64,000 nucleotides of DNA from Robiginitomaculum sp. (GTDB taxonomy: Bacteria > Pseudomonadota > Alphaproteobacteria > Caulobacterales > Maricaulaceae), in the NCBI GenBank assembly GCA_026982415.1, contig JALSHE010000108.1, positions 1-64,000 of the forward strand. Direction: 5' to 3'. Shown here piece by piece: positions 10,213 through 19,831 of the stretch (positions are counted from its first letter, which is position 1; every line of letters begins with the position of its first letter). Below the pieces are notes generated by a model, which worked only from the letters and a program-made list of their open reading frames with translations, was not told where the DNA came from and ran no database searches. Both the position numbers and the translations under genes were made by a program.

Positions 10213-11065
10213 AAAAAGCAAAAATGAGCAAAAATCTGTAGAAATCGGTGCATTAATTTCGCACCGGTTTCGCGGCTTTGCGCCTCATGAAAACACGCTA
10301 AAAGGGCTATGCGCAGCACTGGACTTTGGTGTGCAAAACTTGGAATTCGACATCCGAATGGCTAAGTGCGGCACGCCCATGGTTTATCACGACGAATATG
10401 CTTTGGACGGGGATGGCGACAAACACTATTTGTGTGATTACAAAGCCTCTGAATACGCGAGGCTTGGCGGTGCGTTCGCCCGTATGCCGACGCTAGACGC
10501 CCTGTTCAGCACGGTTAAAGTTCATTCAAATCAAACAGCCAAACTCCTCGTCGACATCAAAGACCTGGGCTTCGAACACGAAATCCACGCCCTCGTCATG
10601 TATTACCGCCTGCAAAGTAGGGCTATATATGTGTCTTGGGTGCCGGAAGTCCTGTACCGTATTCATAAGTTGGCCCCGGACATCCCCCTATGCCTGAGCC
10701 ATTGGTGCGGTGATGTTAGTGAGGCGGTCGCCGCCAGCCATGACATGCATATCAGCAAAGACGGTAGCATTCCTCGGCTTGCCGACAAATATATAATAGG
10801 TGTACGCTATGGCTGGGTTTCAAAACATGCCTTGTCCGGCGATATATTACGAATTTTAAAAGCCTCAGGTGGCGGTATATGCGTCCCCCAAATGATGCTA
10901 ACCAGTAAACTCAGTGGTTATTACCACAGCCAAAACCTATTCGTCTCGACATTCTCCTACACAGATTGGGCATCCATAAATACCCATAAACATGCATTAA
11001 ATATAGATATGTATTTCATTGATAACAAACAAGTTTTTGAGGAATTGCGCAAGTCCTCACCATGA
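10196..11065 (+). CDS. Glycerophosphodiester phosphodiesterase family protein
   Basis: ISHRFRGFAPHENTLKGLCAALDFGVQNLEFDIRMAKCGTPMVYHDE motif; start uncertain (TTG overlapping the preceding gene's end). Confidence 0.75.
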   Translation: MPSLNKKSKNEQKSVEIGALISHRFRGFAPHENTLKGLCAALDFGVQNLEFDIRMAKCGTPMVYHDEYALDGDGDKHYLCDYKASEYARLGGAFARMPTLDALFSTVKVHSNQTAKLLVDIKDLGFEHEIHALVMYYRLQSRAIYVSWVPEVLYRIHKLAPDIPLCLSHWCGDVSEAVAASHDMHISKDGSIPRLADKYIIGVRYGWVSKHALSGDILRILKASGGGICVPQMMLTSKLSGYYHSQNLFVSTFSYTDWASINTHKHALNIDMYFIDNKQVFEELRKSSP

Positions 11066-11127
11066 AACTACTGACAGGCAGTATTATCAATTACTTGACT
11101 GAAAACGAATGCAAGGGCTTCATTGCA

Positions 11128-11147
11128 ATACCAATTTGAATTGGTAT
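11128..11147. promoter_or_regulatory. Inverted repeat ATACCAATT-tg-AATTGGTAT upstream of the SSS symporter gene (candidate GntR regulator site)
   Basis: Perfect 9-bp arms; contains the TGGTAT half-site found upstream of the other peptidoglycan-locus operons. Confidence 0.5.
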
Positions 11148-11204
11148 ATATACAAGTCAAAAAATTGAAACCGAACGTAAGAGCGTAAGTTAAGGGGATG
11201 GGTT

Positions 11205-12794
11205 ATGGCTGAAAGTTTTACAGGGCTAGATTGGTTGGTCATTGGCGGATATATTGCGCTTCTTGCTGTCCTTGGCTGGGTATTTGCACGGCAAAAATCT
11301 GAAAACGCCTCGGATTATTTTCTAGGCGGTAATACAATGCCTTATTGGGTCGTAGCCATTTCTGTTCTGGCAACATCACAATCCGCTGCAACATTTTTAG
11401 GCGGACCTGATCAAGGTTACAGGGGTAATTATACATATCTGGCGACGAATTTGGGCACGATTATCGCGGCAATATTTGTTGCGAAAATTTTGATACCTAA
11501 ATTTTACCAAATGAAAGTCACAACGGTTTATGAACTTCTGGCCAACCGCTTCAATGATAACACAATGCGAGCAGCGGGCGGCATGTATTTGGTAGGACGA
11601 GTATTTGCCAGTGGCTCCCGATTGTTCCTCGCGGCCATTGCCGTTTCTATGATATTGTTTTCCAATATCGAGCCGAGCAGCATTATTATTTCAGCCTTCC
11701 TGATGATGATATTGGGTTTTTCAATAACATTTCTAGGCGGGATAAAATCGGTTATCTGGAGTGATATGATCCAGTTTTTCATCTATTGGGGTGCGGCAAT
11801 TGCGGTGTTGTTTATTCTGTGGAAAGCTATTCCCGCCAGTCCAGGGGAAATTATAGAGGGCCTTAAAAATGCCCCGGCGGCCAACGGAACGGTACAAAAT
11901 AAACTCACATTTTTTGATTTTAGTTTTGATTTTACAAAACCCTTTGCCATAATCTCAGTCCTGACCGGTATGACGCTTTTAGCCATTGCCAGTTTTGGTA
12001 TGGATCAAGACATGACCCAGCGTGTCCTCACCTGTAAAAACGAAAAAGAAGGCGGAAAGTCGCTTATCATTGCGGCGCTCGTCACCATTCCTGTGGTTTG
12101 GGTCTTCGTGTCTATTGGCCAGCTCTTGCATGTATTTTATGAGCGCCCTGACCTTATGGGTGCAGGCATTACGAGTGCGGCTGGGCGTACATTTGACGGC
12201 GAAAAAATTACCGTCTTTATGCACTATATATTGGGCGAGTTACCTGCTGGTATGAGAGGGCTGGTGACAGTTGGTGTCATTGCCGCTGCGGTTTCCACCA
12301 TTAACTCCGGGCTAAATTCTATGTCGTCAGTGATCGTTGAGGATTTTTACCGCCCTTGGCGTATGCGGCGCGATAATAACTTATCTGAAAAGCATTTTGT
12401 TCGTGCTGGCCAAATTTCAATGGGTTTTGTTGGTTTAGCTTTGTTTTTGATGTCGGTGTTATGTTTTTATTGGCAAAGGTATACGGAAATGCCTTTGTTG
12501 GATTTTGCCCTCGCGGTTATGGTGTTTTCCTATTCTGGGCTTTTGGGCGTTTATTTTACGGTACTGTTCACCAAGCGCGGCTCGCATACCTCGGTGCTTT
12601 TGGCCCTAGCGGTCGGGTTTCTTGTCACCTTGTTCATGCAGTCCTTTATCATTGATAGTCTTCCTTTGCCGGAAAGCTGGAAAAGCATTAAGAATCTAGC
12701 CTTTAGTTGGAAATTGTGCATTGGGACATTGGTTGCATTTTTGGTTTGTGTCGCGGGAAATGACAATAAATTTGATGAGAAAGCTTCAGCATGA
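11205..12794 (+). CDS. Sodium:solute symporter (SSS) family transporter, candidate MurNAc/amino-sugar importer
   Basis: SSS fold: DYFLGGNTMPYWVVAISVLATSQSAATFLGGPDQGYRGNYTYL, GGIKSVIWSDMIQ; substrate inferred from context. Confidence 0.85.
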   Translation: MAESFTGLDWLVIGGYIALLAVLGWVFARQKSENASDYFLGGNTMPYWVVAISVLATSQSAATFLGGPDQGYRGNYTYLATNLGTIIAAIFVAKILIPKFYQMKVTTVYELLANRFNDNTMRAAGGMYLVGRVFASGSRLFLAAIAVSMILFSNIEPSSIIISAFLMMILGFSITFLGGIKSVIWSDMIQFFIYWGAAIAVLFILWKAIPASPGEIIEGLKNAPAANGTVQNKLTFFDFSFDFTKPFAIISVLTGMTLLAIASFGMDQDMTQRVLTCKNEKEGGKSLIIAALVTIPVVWVFVSIGQLLHVFYERPDLMGAGITSAAGRTFDGEKITVFMHYILGELPAGMRGLVTVGVIAAAVSTINSGLNSMSSVIVEDFYRPWRMRRDNNLSEKHFVRAGQISMGFVGLALFLMSVLCFYWQRYTEMPLLDFALAVMVFSYSGLLGVYFTVLFTKRGSHTSVLLALAVGFLVTLFMQSFIIDSLPLPESWKSIKNLAFSWKLCIGTLVAFLVCVAGNDNKFDEKASA

Positions 12795-14398
12795 TGAACA
12801 AGCCTTATTGTATAAAAACGATTATCTTGGCGGCACTATTTTGTCCGCTCTATGTGGCCGCTCAAATACCCCAACCCAAACCCATAATTCGCGAGCAATC
12901 CACTGCACTCTTGAGTTCTGCTGAGATAAAAAAAACCGCAGAGCGCGCTCTTAAAAACTTTAAAACACCCGGAATGTCCGTAAGCGTTGTGCAAAATGGC
13001 AAAGTGGTTTTTGAAGACGGATTTGGACTTCGTGATATGGAAAGAAAAACCAGTGTGGATAAGAACACCTTGTTTCGTATTGCCTCCACATCCAAAGCAT
13101 TCACCTCCGCCGCACTGGCTATATTGGTGGACGAGGGCAAGATTGGTTGGGACGATAAAGTTATAGATACCCTACCTGGTTTCCGCATGATGGACCCGTG
13201 GGTGACGCGAGAATTCACAGTCCGTGATTTACTTGTACACCGGAGCGGGCTTGGCATTGGCGCGGGGGATTTAATGCTTTGGCCGGAGCCGTCAGGTTTT
13301 ACCAGAGACGAGATTATTCATAATTTACGCTATCTAAAATCCACCTCAAGTTTTCGCTCACGCTACGCCTATGACAATCTTCTCTATATTGTTGCGGGCG
13401 ATGTAGTGAGTAAAGCGAGCGGCATACCCTATGAGGAGTTTGTGCAAGAACGGATTATGGACAAGTTGGGCATGGACTGTTTTGCTGGCGAGATTTCCAA
13501 GTCCGACCTGCAAAATGTCGCTATTCCTTACGGTTTCATAGATAAAAAAATACGTGCTATTCCGCGCAATAAAGTAAGCGGAAATATAACCGCTTCCCAC
13601 CCTGCGGGTGGTCTAGCGTGCAATGCTAGCGGCATGAGCAAATGGATGCTCGCCCAGCTCGGCGGCGGCAAAGGAGCGAACGGCAAGCAAATATTCTCCG
13701 AAAAACAACGGGACGAAATGTGGAAATCCCAAACAATATTATCCGTCTCGAAATTCGAGCGCGATTATGACAACACCCATTTTAAAACCTATGCCCTAGG
13801 CTGGCGCAAAGAGGATATGCACGGCTATGAAGTTATCTCTCACACCGGAACCCTGTCCGGGTTTCAAGCTTATGTGGTGCTAGTCCCCGAGCTTAATTTG
13901 GGCATTACAGTGCTTAATAACGGCTCTAATTACGGTGCGCGCACATCGGTTCTGCAGTCAATTCTCAAAGCCTATATGGGACGGGAGAAGCTTGATTGGG
14001 TTGGCTTTTACACCAGCATCCAAGCAAATGCCGCCGCTGAGGATAAACAGTTGGATGCAGCAAATGACAATGCGGGTAGCGGCACTGTCGCGCGTCCGCT
14101 CACAGATTATATAGGGGCTTATAAAGACCCATGGTTCGGCATTATTGATATTAAAAAACACGGCAAAGACTTACGTTTCACCGCCCGCAAATCCGTAAAT
14201 CTAAAAGGTACATTAGAGCCATTCGAGCATAACACATTCATAGTGCGCTGGGACAATAGAGGCTTCGAAGCCGATGCCTATGCTCGCTTTGAAACCGACT
14301 ATGACGGCAAAATAAACGGCCTAACTATGACAAGAGTGGATCCGGAGGCAGACTGGAGTTTCGATTTCCAAGATTTGGATTTTGAGCGGGTTAAGTAG
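12791..14398 (+). CDS. Beta-lactamase-fold serine hydrolase (class C-like), candidate AmiE-like muramyl amidase/peptidase
   Basis: SxxK (IASTSKAFTSAAL), YxN (YAYDN) and HTGTLSGF motifs; signal peptide; extra C-terminal domain; overlaps the symporter stop by 4 bp. Confidence 0.82.
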   Translation: MMNKPYCIKTIILAALFCPLYVAAQIPQPKPIIREQSTALLSSAEIKKTAERALKNFKTPGMSVSVVQNGKVVFEDGFGLRDMERKTSVDKNTLFRIASTSKAFTSAALAILVDEGKIGWDDKVIDTLPGFRMMDPWVTREFTVRDLLVHRSGLGIGAGDLMLWPEPSGFTRDEIIHNLRYLKSTSSFRSRYAYDNLLYIVAGDVVSKASGIPYEEFVQERIMDKLGMDCFAGEISKSDLQNVAIPYGFIDKKIRAIPRNKVSGNITASHPAGGLACNASGMSKWMLAQLGGGKGANGKQIFSEKQRDEMWKSQTILSVSKFERDYDNTHFKTYALGWRKEDMHGYEVISHTGTLSGFQAYVVLVPELNLGITVLNNGSNYGARTSVLQSILKAYMGREKLDWVGFYTSIQANAAAEDKQLDAANDNAGSGTVARPLTDYIGAYKDPWFGIIDIKKHGKDLRFTARKSVNLKGTLEPFEHNTFIVRWDNRGFEADAYARFETDYDGKINGLTMTRVDPEADWSFDFQDLDFERVK

Positions 14399-14405
14399 AA
14401 ATATT

Positions 14406-15698
14406 ATGAAAATAAATCTTCACCTCATGCTGCGCTGTATTGGTGCATTTCTTTTCTCAGTCTGTCTTCTAGCGGCATGTGAGGCGCAAGAAGCTAGCAG
14501 TTCCTCCCCTGCCCAAGATACAAAAATAAGTTTGGGAATTGACGTTTTAACAGCGGCGAATTTTGAACGACTAAAGGATAAAAGAGTTGGCCTAATTACA
14601 AATTCCACGGGAGTGAACCGCAAATTAAAATCAACACTTGATATTTTGTTTGAGGCAGAAAATGTTAATTTAGTCGCATTATTTGGCCCTGAACATGGCG
14701 TGCGTGGTGATGTTGATGCTGGAAAATATGTCGGATTCTACACCGATGAAAAAACAGGTCTTCCAGTGCATTCGCTATACGGCAAAACTAGAAAGCCAAC
14801 GAAGGAAATGCTAAAAGGCATTGATGTACTTGTTTATGACATTCAAGACATTGGCACACGATCCTATACTTTCATCAGCACTATGGGGCTGGCCATAGAG
14901 GCGGCGTCGGAGAACGGCATTGAATTTATAGTGCTTGATAGGCCTAACCCTTTGGGCGGGCGAAAAATCGAAGGCAACATCACCAAACCAGAGTATTTTT
15001 CCTTCATCTCTCAATATCCCATTCCCTATGTGTACGGCCTGACTTGCGGCGAGCTTGCCCTGTTGTTGGTAGGGGAAAATATGGTCAATACGAAACCGAG
15101 TTTTACCCTAAGTGTCATTCCCATGAAAAATTGGACACGGGATATGAATTTCGAAAGAACCGGGCTTGACTGGATCCCAACCTCGCCGCATATACCCCAT
15201 AGCTATTCACCGTATTTCTATCCGATGACAGGAATAATGGGAGAGTTGCGAGATGCTGTTTCGGTTGGCGTAGGGTATACGCTTCCGTTTCAAACGGTTG
15301 GCGCAGAGTGGATAAACGGCCGCACCCTCGCAGATGAACTGAACGCCAAAAAAATTTCCGGTTTATATTTTAGGCCTATTACCTACACACCTTATTATGC
15401 ATTTGGCAAAGGCAAAGCCATACACGGCGTTCAGATATATATAACAGATTTTAATAAAGCCCCCTTAACCACGGTCCAATTTCACATAATGACCACCCTA
15501 AAGAAACTCTATCCCGAACAAGACATGTTTCAACTGGCCACCGAGAAGCAACTAGGCATGTTTAACAAAGCGATAGGCAGTAATAAAATTTCCGCAATGT
15601 TCAAACAAAACGCAGATATTTCCGAAATAATGTCGTTTTTGAATAAGGACGTTGATGGGTTTAAGAAGACAAGCAAGAATTATTATTTGTATGATTAG
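14406..15698 (+). CDS. DUF1343 / NamZ-type exo-beta-N-acetylmuramidase, lipoprotein
   Basis: GLITNSTGVNRKLKSTLDIL, ALFGPEHGVRGDVDAGKYV, VYDIQDIGTRSYTFISTM, VLDRPNPLGG; ATG at 14406 precedes the lipoprotein signal (LLAAC). Confidence 0.88.
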   Translation: MKINLHLMLRCIGAFLFSVCLLAACEAQEASSSSPAQDTKISLGIDVLTAANFERLKDKRVGLITNSTGVNRKLKSTLDILFEAENVNLVALFGPEHGVRGDVDAGKYVGFYTDEKTGLPVHSLYGKTRKPTKEMLKGIDVLVYDIQDIGTRSYTFISTMGLAIEAASENGIEFIVLDRPNPLGGRKIEGNITKPEYFSFISQYPIPYVYGLTCGELALLLVGENMVNTKPSFTLSVIPMKNWTRDMNFERTGLDWIPTSPHIPHSYSPYFYPMTGIMGELRDAVSVGVGYTLPFQTVGAEWINGRTLADELNAKKISGLYFRPITYTPYYAFGKGKAIHGVQIYITDFNKAPLTTVQFHIMTTLKKLYPEQDMFQLATEKQLGMFNKAIGSNKISAMFKQNADISEIMSFLNKDVDGFKKTSKNYYLYD

Positions 15699-15733
15699 AG
15701 AGGTTTAGTGAGTCTATTTAAACACTTACTCTG

Positions 15734-17293
15734 CTAATCCCCGCGCGTTTTCAAAAGCAGCCGCCCATAAACATCTGAGCCTGTACCTGCCTTCGTTTCA
15801 GTCGCGCGTCCGTTGACAATCACCGCATCAAAACCTGACGGCAATGCATTAATGTCTGACCACCCTGTACCAGCTGCAATTTCGTCTAGATTTATCACTA
15901 AGACATCCGCCGCCATGCCAGGCTTTAACACGCCGCGTGATTTGATGCCGAAGGTTTGCGCCGTTAAGCCAGACATTTTATGTATCGCCAGCTCAATGGG
16001 CATCAATTTATCGCGCACCACATAGTCTTCGATAACCTTTGGGAATGACCCGAAAGACCGTGGGTGGCGCATTGTCGGGCTACCATCTGAGGAAATAGAT
16101 ATATCGGGCGCTGTTATGAAAGCGTCTTGTGTTTCCTTTGTCATGATAAAATGTGCTGTCGACGGGCCGCTATGGCCAAAATCTATTATCAATTGTTCGG
16201 GTCTTTTCCCCGTCTTGTCCGCGACGTCTTGCAAGGTTTGCCCCGCATATTTACCTTTGGATATTAAGATGGCATTTGCGCCATTACGGCGTTTGATTTT
16301 TGCTCTTAAGAAAGCTTCGAACTCTGGACGGCGTGTTTTAACGGCAAGCTCAAACTCGCTTTTGCGCTTGGCCCATTCCGGATACAGAAATATCATCGAA
16401 CCGTAGCTAGCCAGATAAGGATAAACATCTGCCGTTACGGTCATGCCGCCTGCCCTCGCAGTGCGAATTTGCTCCAAAACTGCATCACCCTGAGCGCGAG
16501 TCTTGCCGTAAACCACTTTGATATGGGTGACATTGACTTTGGCATATTTGCCTTGAGCGATGACTTCTGCGATTGCCGCCTCGACTTTGTCATCATCTTC
16601 GGAGCGAATATGGGACGAGATTATGCTGTCGTAACGCCCGATGACTTTGGCAAGCCCGTTCAGTTCTTGCGTGTCTGCATAACGTCCCGGTAGATATTCC
16701 AATCCCGTACTCATGCCGTATGCGCCATGCTCCAAAGCCTCAACCAGCAATGCTTCCATCTTGGCTTGTTCTGCTGGGGTGATTTTATCTTTCTCGCCGC
16801 CGCCGGAAATTGTGCGTAGGGAGCCGTGCCCAACGAGGGACGCGATATTGGGGCCACTGCCCCGCTCACCAACATCCTTAATCCACCTAGCATAGGCTAG
16901 TTTACCATTGGGGCTACTGCCATCTTGACCAAGAATGATAGTTGTGACGCCTTGACGTAAAAAACTGCGCATAAAGTCATTATTATCGGCCAGAGGATCC
17001 CCGTGGGAATGGGCGTCAATAAAGCCCGGCGTTACGATTTTACCTGAAGCATCAATGACGGTGGCGGCTGAAATCTTTGTTTTGTCCGTCTTGCCAATAT
17101 ATGCAATACGCTCGCCCATGGTAAGCACATCGCCAGTGAAAGGCGCAGATCCCGTTCCGTCAACAAGAGTGCCGCCTTGGATATAAATATCATACTTTAG
17201 TGTGTAGTCAGGCGCGTTTATTTCAGGCTTTTCCGTGCAAGCGTTGAGAAGGAAAATACTGATTAGGGTAAAAAACTGAACTATGTTTCTCAT
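15734..17293 (-). CDS. N-acyl-D-amino-acid deacylase (D-aminoacylase family amidohydrolase)
   Basis: VTPGFIDAHSHGDPLADN, GMSTGLEYLPGRYAD, HIRSEDDDKVEAAIAE, DGSPTMRHPRSFGSFPKV; lipoprotein signal. Confidence 0.87.
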   Translation of the reverse strand: MRNIVQFFTLISIFLLNACTEKPEINAPDYTLKYDIYIQGGTLVDGTGSAPFTGDVLTMGERIAYIGKTDKTKISAATVIDASGKIVTPGFIDAHSHGDPLADNNDFMRSFLRQGVTTIILGQDGSSPNGKLAYARWIKDVGERGSGPNIASLVGHGSLRTISGGGEKDKITPAEQAKMEALLVEALEHGAYGMSTGLEYLPGRYADTQELNGLAKVIGRYDSIISSHIRSEDDDKVEAAIAEVIAQGKYAKVNVTHIKVVYGKTRAQGDAVLEQIRTARAGGMTVTADVYPYLASYGSMIFLYPEWAKRKSEFELAVKTRRPEFEAFLRAKIKRRNGANAILISKGKYAGQTLQDVADKTGKRPEQLIIDFGHSGPSTAHFIMTKETQDAFITAPDISISSDGSPTMRHPRSFGSFPKVIEDYVVRDKLMPIELAIHKMSGLTAQTFGIKSRGVLKPGMAADVLVINLDEIAAGTGWSDINALPSGFDAVIVNGRATETKAGTGSDVYGRLLLKTRGD

Positions 17294-17296
17294 GGT

Positions 17297-18394
17297 TTAT
17301 CCTTCTATATATTGCAAATTTTTGATTGCGCGAATACCCAGTCCAGGCCCGTCTCCCAGAATGATTTTGGGGCCGGCAAATGTGGTGCCGCCCTCTACCG
17401 GGTCGAAAGTGCCAAGCACGGGCCCGTCAAGGTCTATGTGGGTGATAATATCAGCATGGGCGGCGGCAAAATGTGCGGCGGCAGAAACGCTAATAGATGT
17501 TTCCAACATGCAGCCGATCATACATTTTGCGCCAAATTCTTCTGCGATATTGGCTATTTTAATGGCGTTAGATATACCGCCGGTTTTCATCAATTTAATA
17601 TTGATAATGTCGCAGGCTTCACGCTCCAATAATTCGCATACTTGAGCCGCATTAAAGGCGCTTTCGTCCGCCATGACAGGCGTGCTGACGCGCTGTGTGA
17701 TAAACCGCATGCCGTCAATATCATCGGCCTTAACCGGTTGCTCTATGAGGTCAAGCTTTACGCCAGACGCTTCCAACCCCTCCAAAATATTTACGGTTTG
17801 TTCTGCACTCCAGCCTTGATTAACATCCAGTATGAGACCAACTCTGCCTTTGGTATTTTTGTAAATTTCCTGAATGCGGTTTATATCAAGCTCAATGTTA
17901 TTGCCGACTTTTATTTTCAAAGTTTTGTAGCCTTGCTTAATTGCCAGCAGACTATCGGCAACCATTTTATCTACCCCGTCAAGACTAATGGTTAGATCTG
18001 TCGAAAGGGCGGGCGAACCGCCGCCGAGCATTTTATAAAGCGGCTGGTTTTGCGCTTGGGCGCTTAGATCGTAGACGGCAATTTCAGCCGCAGCTTTGGC
18101 ATTTGTATTATGGACAATCGCGCTTTGTATGGTGCTGGTAATGGCGCTTAAATCAGAAACCTCCATACCGATAATGGCCGGCATAATGTGGTAACGCAGA
18201 GCATCAATGATTGAGCCGTGGGTGTCCCCGGTGATTACAGCCGTGGGCGGCGCTTCTCCGTAGCCAATATTGCCTGTATCGGTTTCGACCAAGAGAATAA
18301 TATCTTCAATTTTCGTGACCGTGCGCAGTGCCGTTTTAAACGGCGTGATGAGCGGCACACAAAGTTTGGCAAGTTTAAATCCGGTGATTTTCAT
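17297..18394 (-). CDS. L-Ala-D/L-Glu (dipeptide) epimerase, enolase superfamily (YkfB/YcjG-like)
   Basis: KIKVGNNIELDINRI, LILDVNQGWSAEQT, IEQPVKADD, VMADESAFNAAQV, INIKLMKTGGI. Confidence 0.87.
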   Translation of the reverse strand: MKITGFKLAKLCVPLITPFKTALRTVTKIEDIILLVETDTGNIGYGEAPPTAVITGDTHGSIIDALRYHIMPAIIGMEVSDLSAITSTIQSAIVHNTNAKAAAEIAVYDLSAQAQNQPLYKMLGGGSPALSTDLTISLDGVDKMVADSLLAIKQGYKTLKIKVGNNIELDINRIQEIYKNTKGRVGLILDVNQGWSAEQTVNILEGLEASGVKLDLIEQPVKADDIDGMRFITQRVSTPVMADESAFNAAQVCELLEREACDIINIKLMKTGGISNAIKIANIAEEFGAKCMIGCMLETSISVSAAAHFAAAHADIITHIDLDGPVLGTFDPVEGGTTFAGPKIILGDGPGLGIRAIKNLQYIEG

Positions 18395-18411
18395 GTGCTG
18401 ATATGTTCCAG

Positions 18412-19824
18412 TTATTTTACGGTTTTAATGGTCGATGCACGGTCAAGGTAGCTATAGTCTTTGTTAGATTGCAAGGGCGCTACCGGGGTGACGGAAACGC
18501 CGTTAAGGGTGCCTTTATAAAGTGTGCCGTCTTGCTTCATATAGCCTAGGCCGTGTACGTCGTGTATGACAAAAGACTGGCCATCAGATTGCCCTAAAAG
18601 CATCATTACATGCCCCGGAATATAGATAAGATCACCGGGTTGTCCGCGCTTCAATCTTTCAATTTTATCCGCGCGCGGTGCGGCCTCCCCGTAGCGGGTA
18701 TTGATACCGATTTCGCTGCGGCCTTGGTCGCCGGAATTGCGCGGCAATTGAATGCCGAAACTTTTATATATCTCAGCCACAAACCCGGTGCAATCGCGCC
18801 CGTTAAAGCGGTGGCCCCAGCCATAGCGCTCCCCTAAAAATTTAAACGATTGTTTGATGATGTTCTCTTGTGTGAAAGGCAGATAGCCCACATGTGCATC
18901 TTCTTTCCGCTGGATGAGTGCGTGTTTGAAGTCCAAACTACCATCGGCCTTGCGCACAGGTAATAAAACCATATGGCTTAGATAAGGGTTTTGGCCGTAG
19001 AGATTATGTTGCAGTTCTTTTGGCCGAGATAGGGGCAGTTTTATGCCCATATCCAGTTGCAGTTCCGAAACGTCCGGCACTTCCGGATTAAAAACTGTCT
19101 CGACTTTATCGCCTGTGACAACAAGAAATTTATCCGTCTTGCCGTAATCTAAAACCTGTTCGCGCGCGCCAATAGCAATGTCAACCAACGGCACCCATGC
19201 AATATAGTTAAAGGACTGAACAAGCGCCCATTGCCCATCTGTGCTGGTGTGAAGGACGGCAAGCGCATCGCCGGGAAACAGCACACTTTCTTGGAACCTT
19301 TCAATATCACGGTCGCCAGCATCTTCACTAAATAAAAGGTCGTGTGTCGGGTAAGTGCGAATAGATGTCCGGCGCACGGTTAGGGCAAATTTTACCGGGT
19401 TTATGTCTTGGACGCTTTCTAAATTTAGCGCGTTTTCATAGCGCAGAAAATCCGCGTCATTTACAGGGGTTTCGTCTGTATAAATTCGGGGATATTTTGG
19501 CACTTTGCTGATAGAGCGAATGCGCGCCGTAAGTTCTATTTGCGTCAGTGTGTCAGGCACAGTGCTTATGTCGTAAAGTGTGGGGTCCGCAACTATATTC
19601 TTCGCATTAAAGGCTTGAATTTCCACGGCGCTCATTATGATTTTGCTCATACCCGGTTTTATCCAATGCTCGGGCGATAAATGCTTTTCGTTCACGCCGA
19701 TAACATCCGAGATAAATGGATCAGCAAAACCCAAATCCGTCGCATGGTTTTGCACTGATGATTTTTCGCATCCGGCGATAAAAACCGAGACGACGGCGCA
19801 AAGCAAGATAGTTTTTGTTTTCAT
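18412..19824 (-). CDS. SH3-domain NlpC/P60 (C40) peptidase, lipoprotein (YkfC-like gamma-D-Glu-diaminoacid endopeptidase candidate)
   Basis: C-terminal FLGERYGWGHRFNGRDCTGFVAEIYKSFGIQLPRNSGDQ and PGHVMMLLG catalytic region; adjacent to the epimerase as in ykfBC. Confidence 0.85.
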   Translation of the reverse strand: MKTKTILLCAVVSVFIAGCEKSSVQNHATDLGFADPFISDVIGVNEKHLSPEHWIKPGMSKIIMSAVEIQAFNAKNIVADPTLYDISTVPDTLTQIELTARIRSISKVPKYPRIYTDETPVNDADFLRYENALNLESVQDINPVKFALTVRRTSIRTYPTHDLLFSEDAGDRDIERFQESVLFPGDALAVLHTSTDGQWALVQSFNYIAWVPLVDIAIGAREQVLDYGKTDKFLVVTGDKVETVFNPEVPDVSELQLDMGIKLPLSRPKELQHNLYGQNPYLSHMVLLPVRKADGSLDFKHALIQRKEDAHVGYLPFTQENIIKQSFKFLGERYGWGHRFNGRDCTGFVAEIYKSFGIQLPRNSGDQGRSEIGINTRYGEAAPRADKIERLKRGQPGDLIYIPGHVMMLLGQSDGQSFVIHDVHGLGYMKQDGTLYKGTLNGVSVTPVAPLQSNKDYSYLDRASTIKTVK

Positions 19825-19831
19825 AATATCC

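Noticed and set aside
10196-10222. TTG start of the glycerophosphodiesterase gene overlapping the M3 peptidase stop, considered as translational coupling
   Set aside because: No ATG/GTG fits the catalytic N-terminus better, but the true start cannot be determined by eye, so no biological claim is made.
12791-14398. Beta-lactamase-fold protein considered as an antibiotic resistance gene
   Set aside because: Sequence context (symporter, NamZ) and the extra C-terminal domain favour a peptidoglycan-hydrolase/esterase role; no evidence for beta-lactam hydrolysis.
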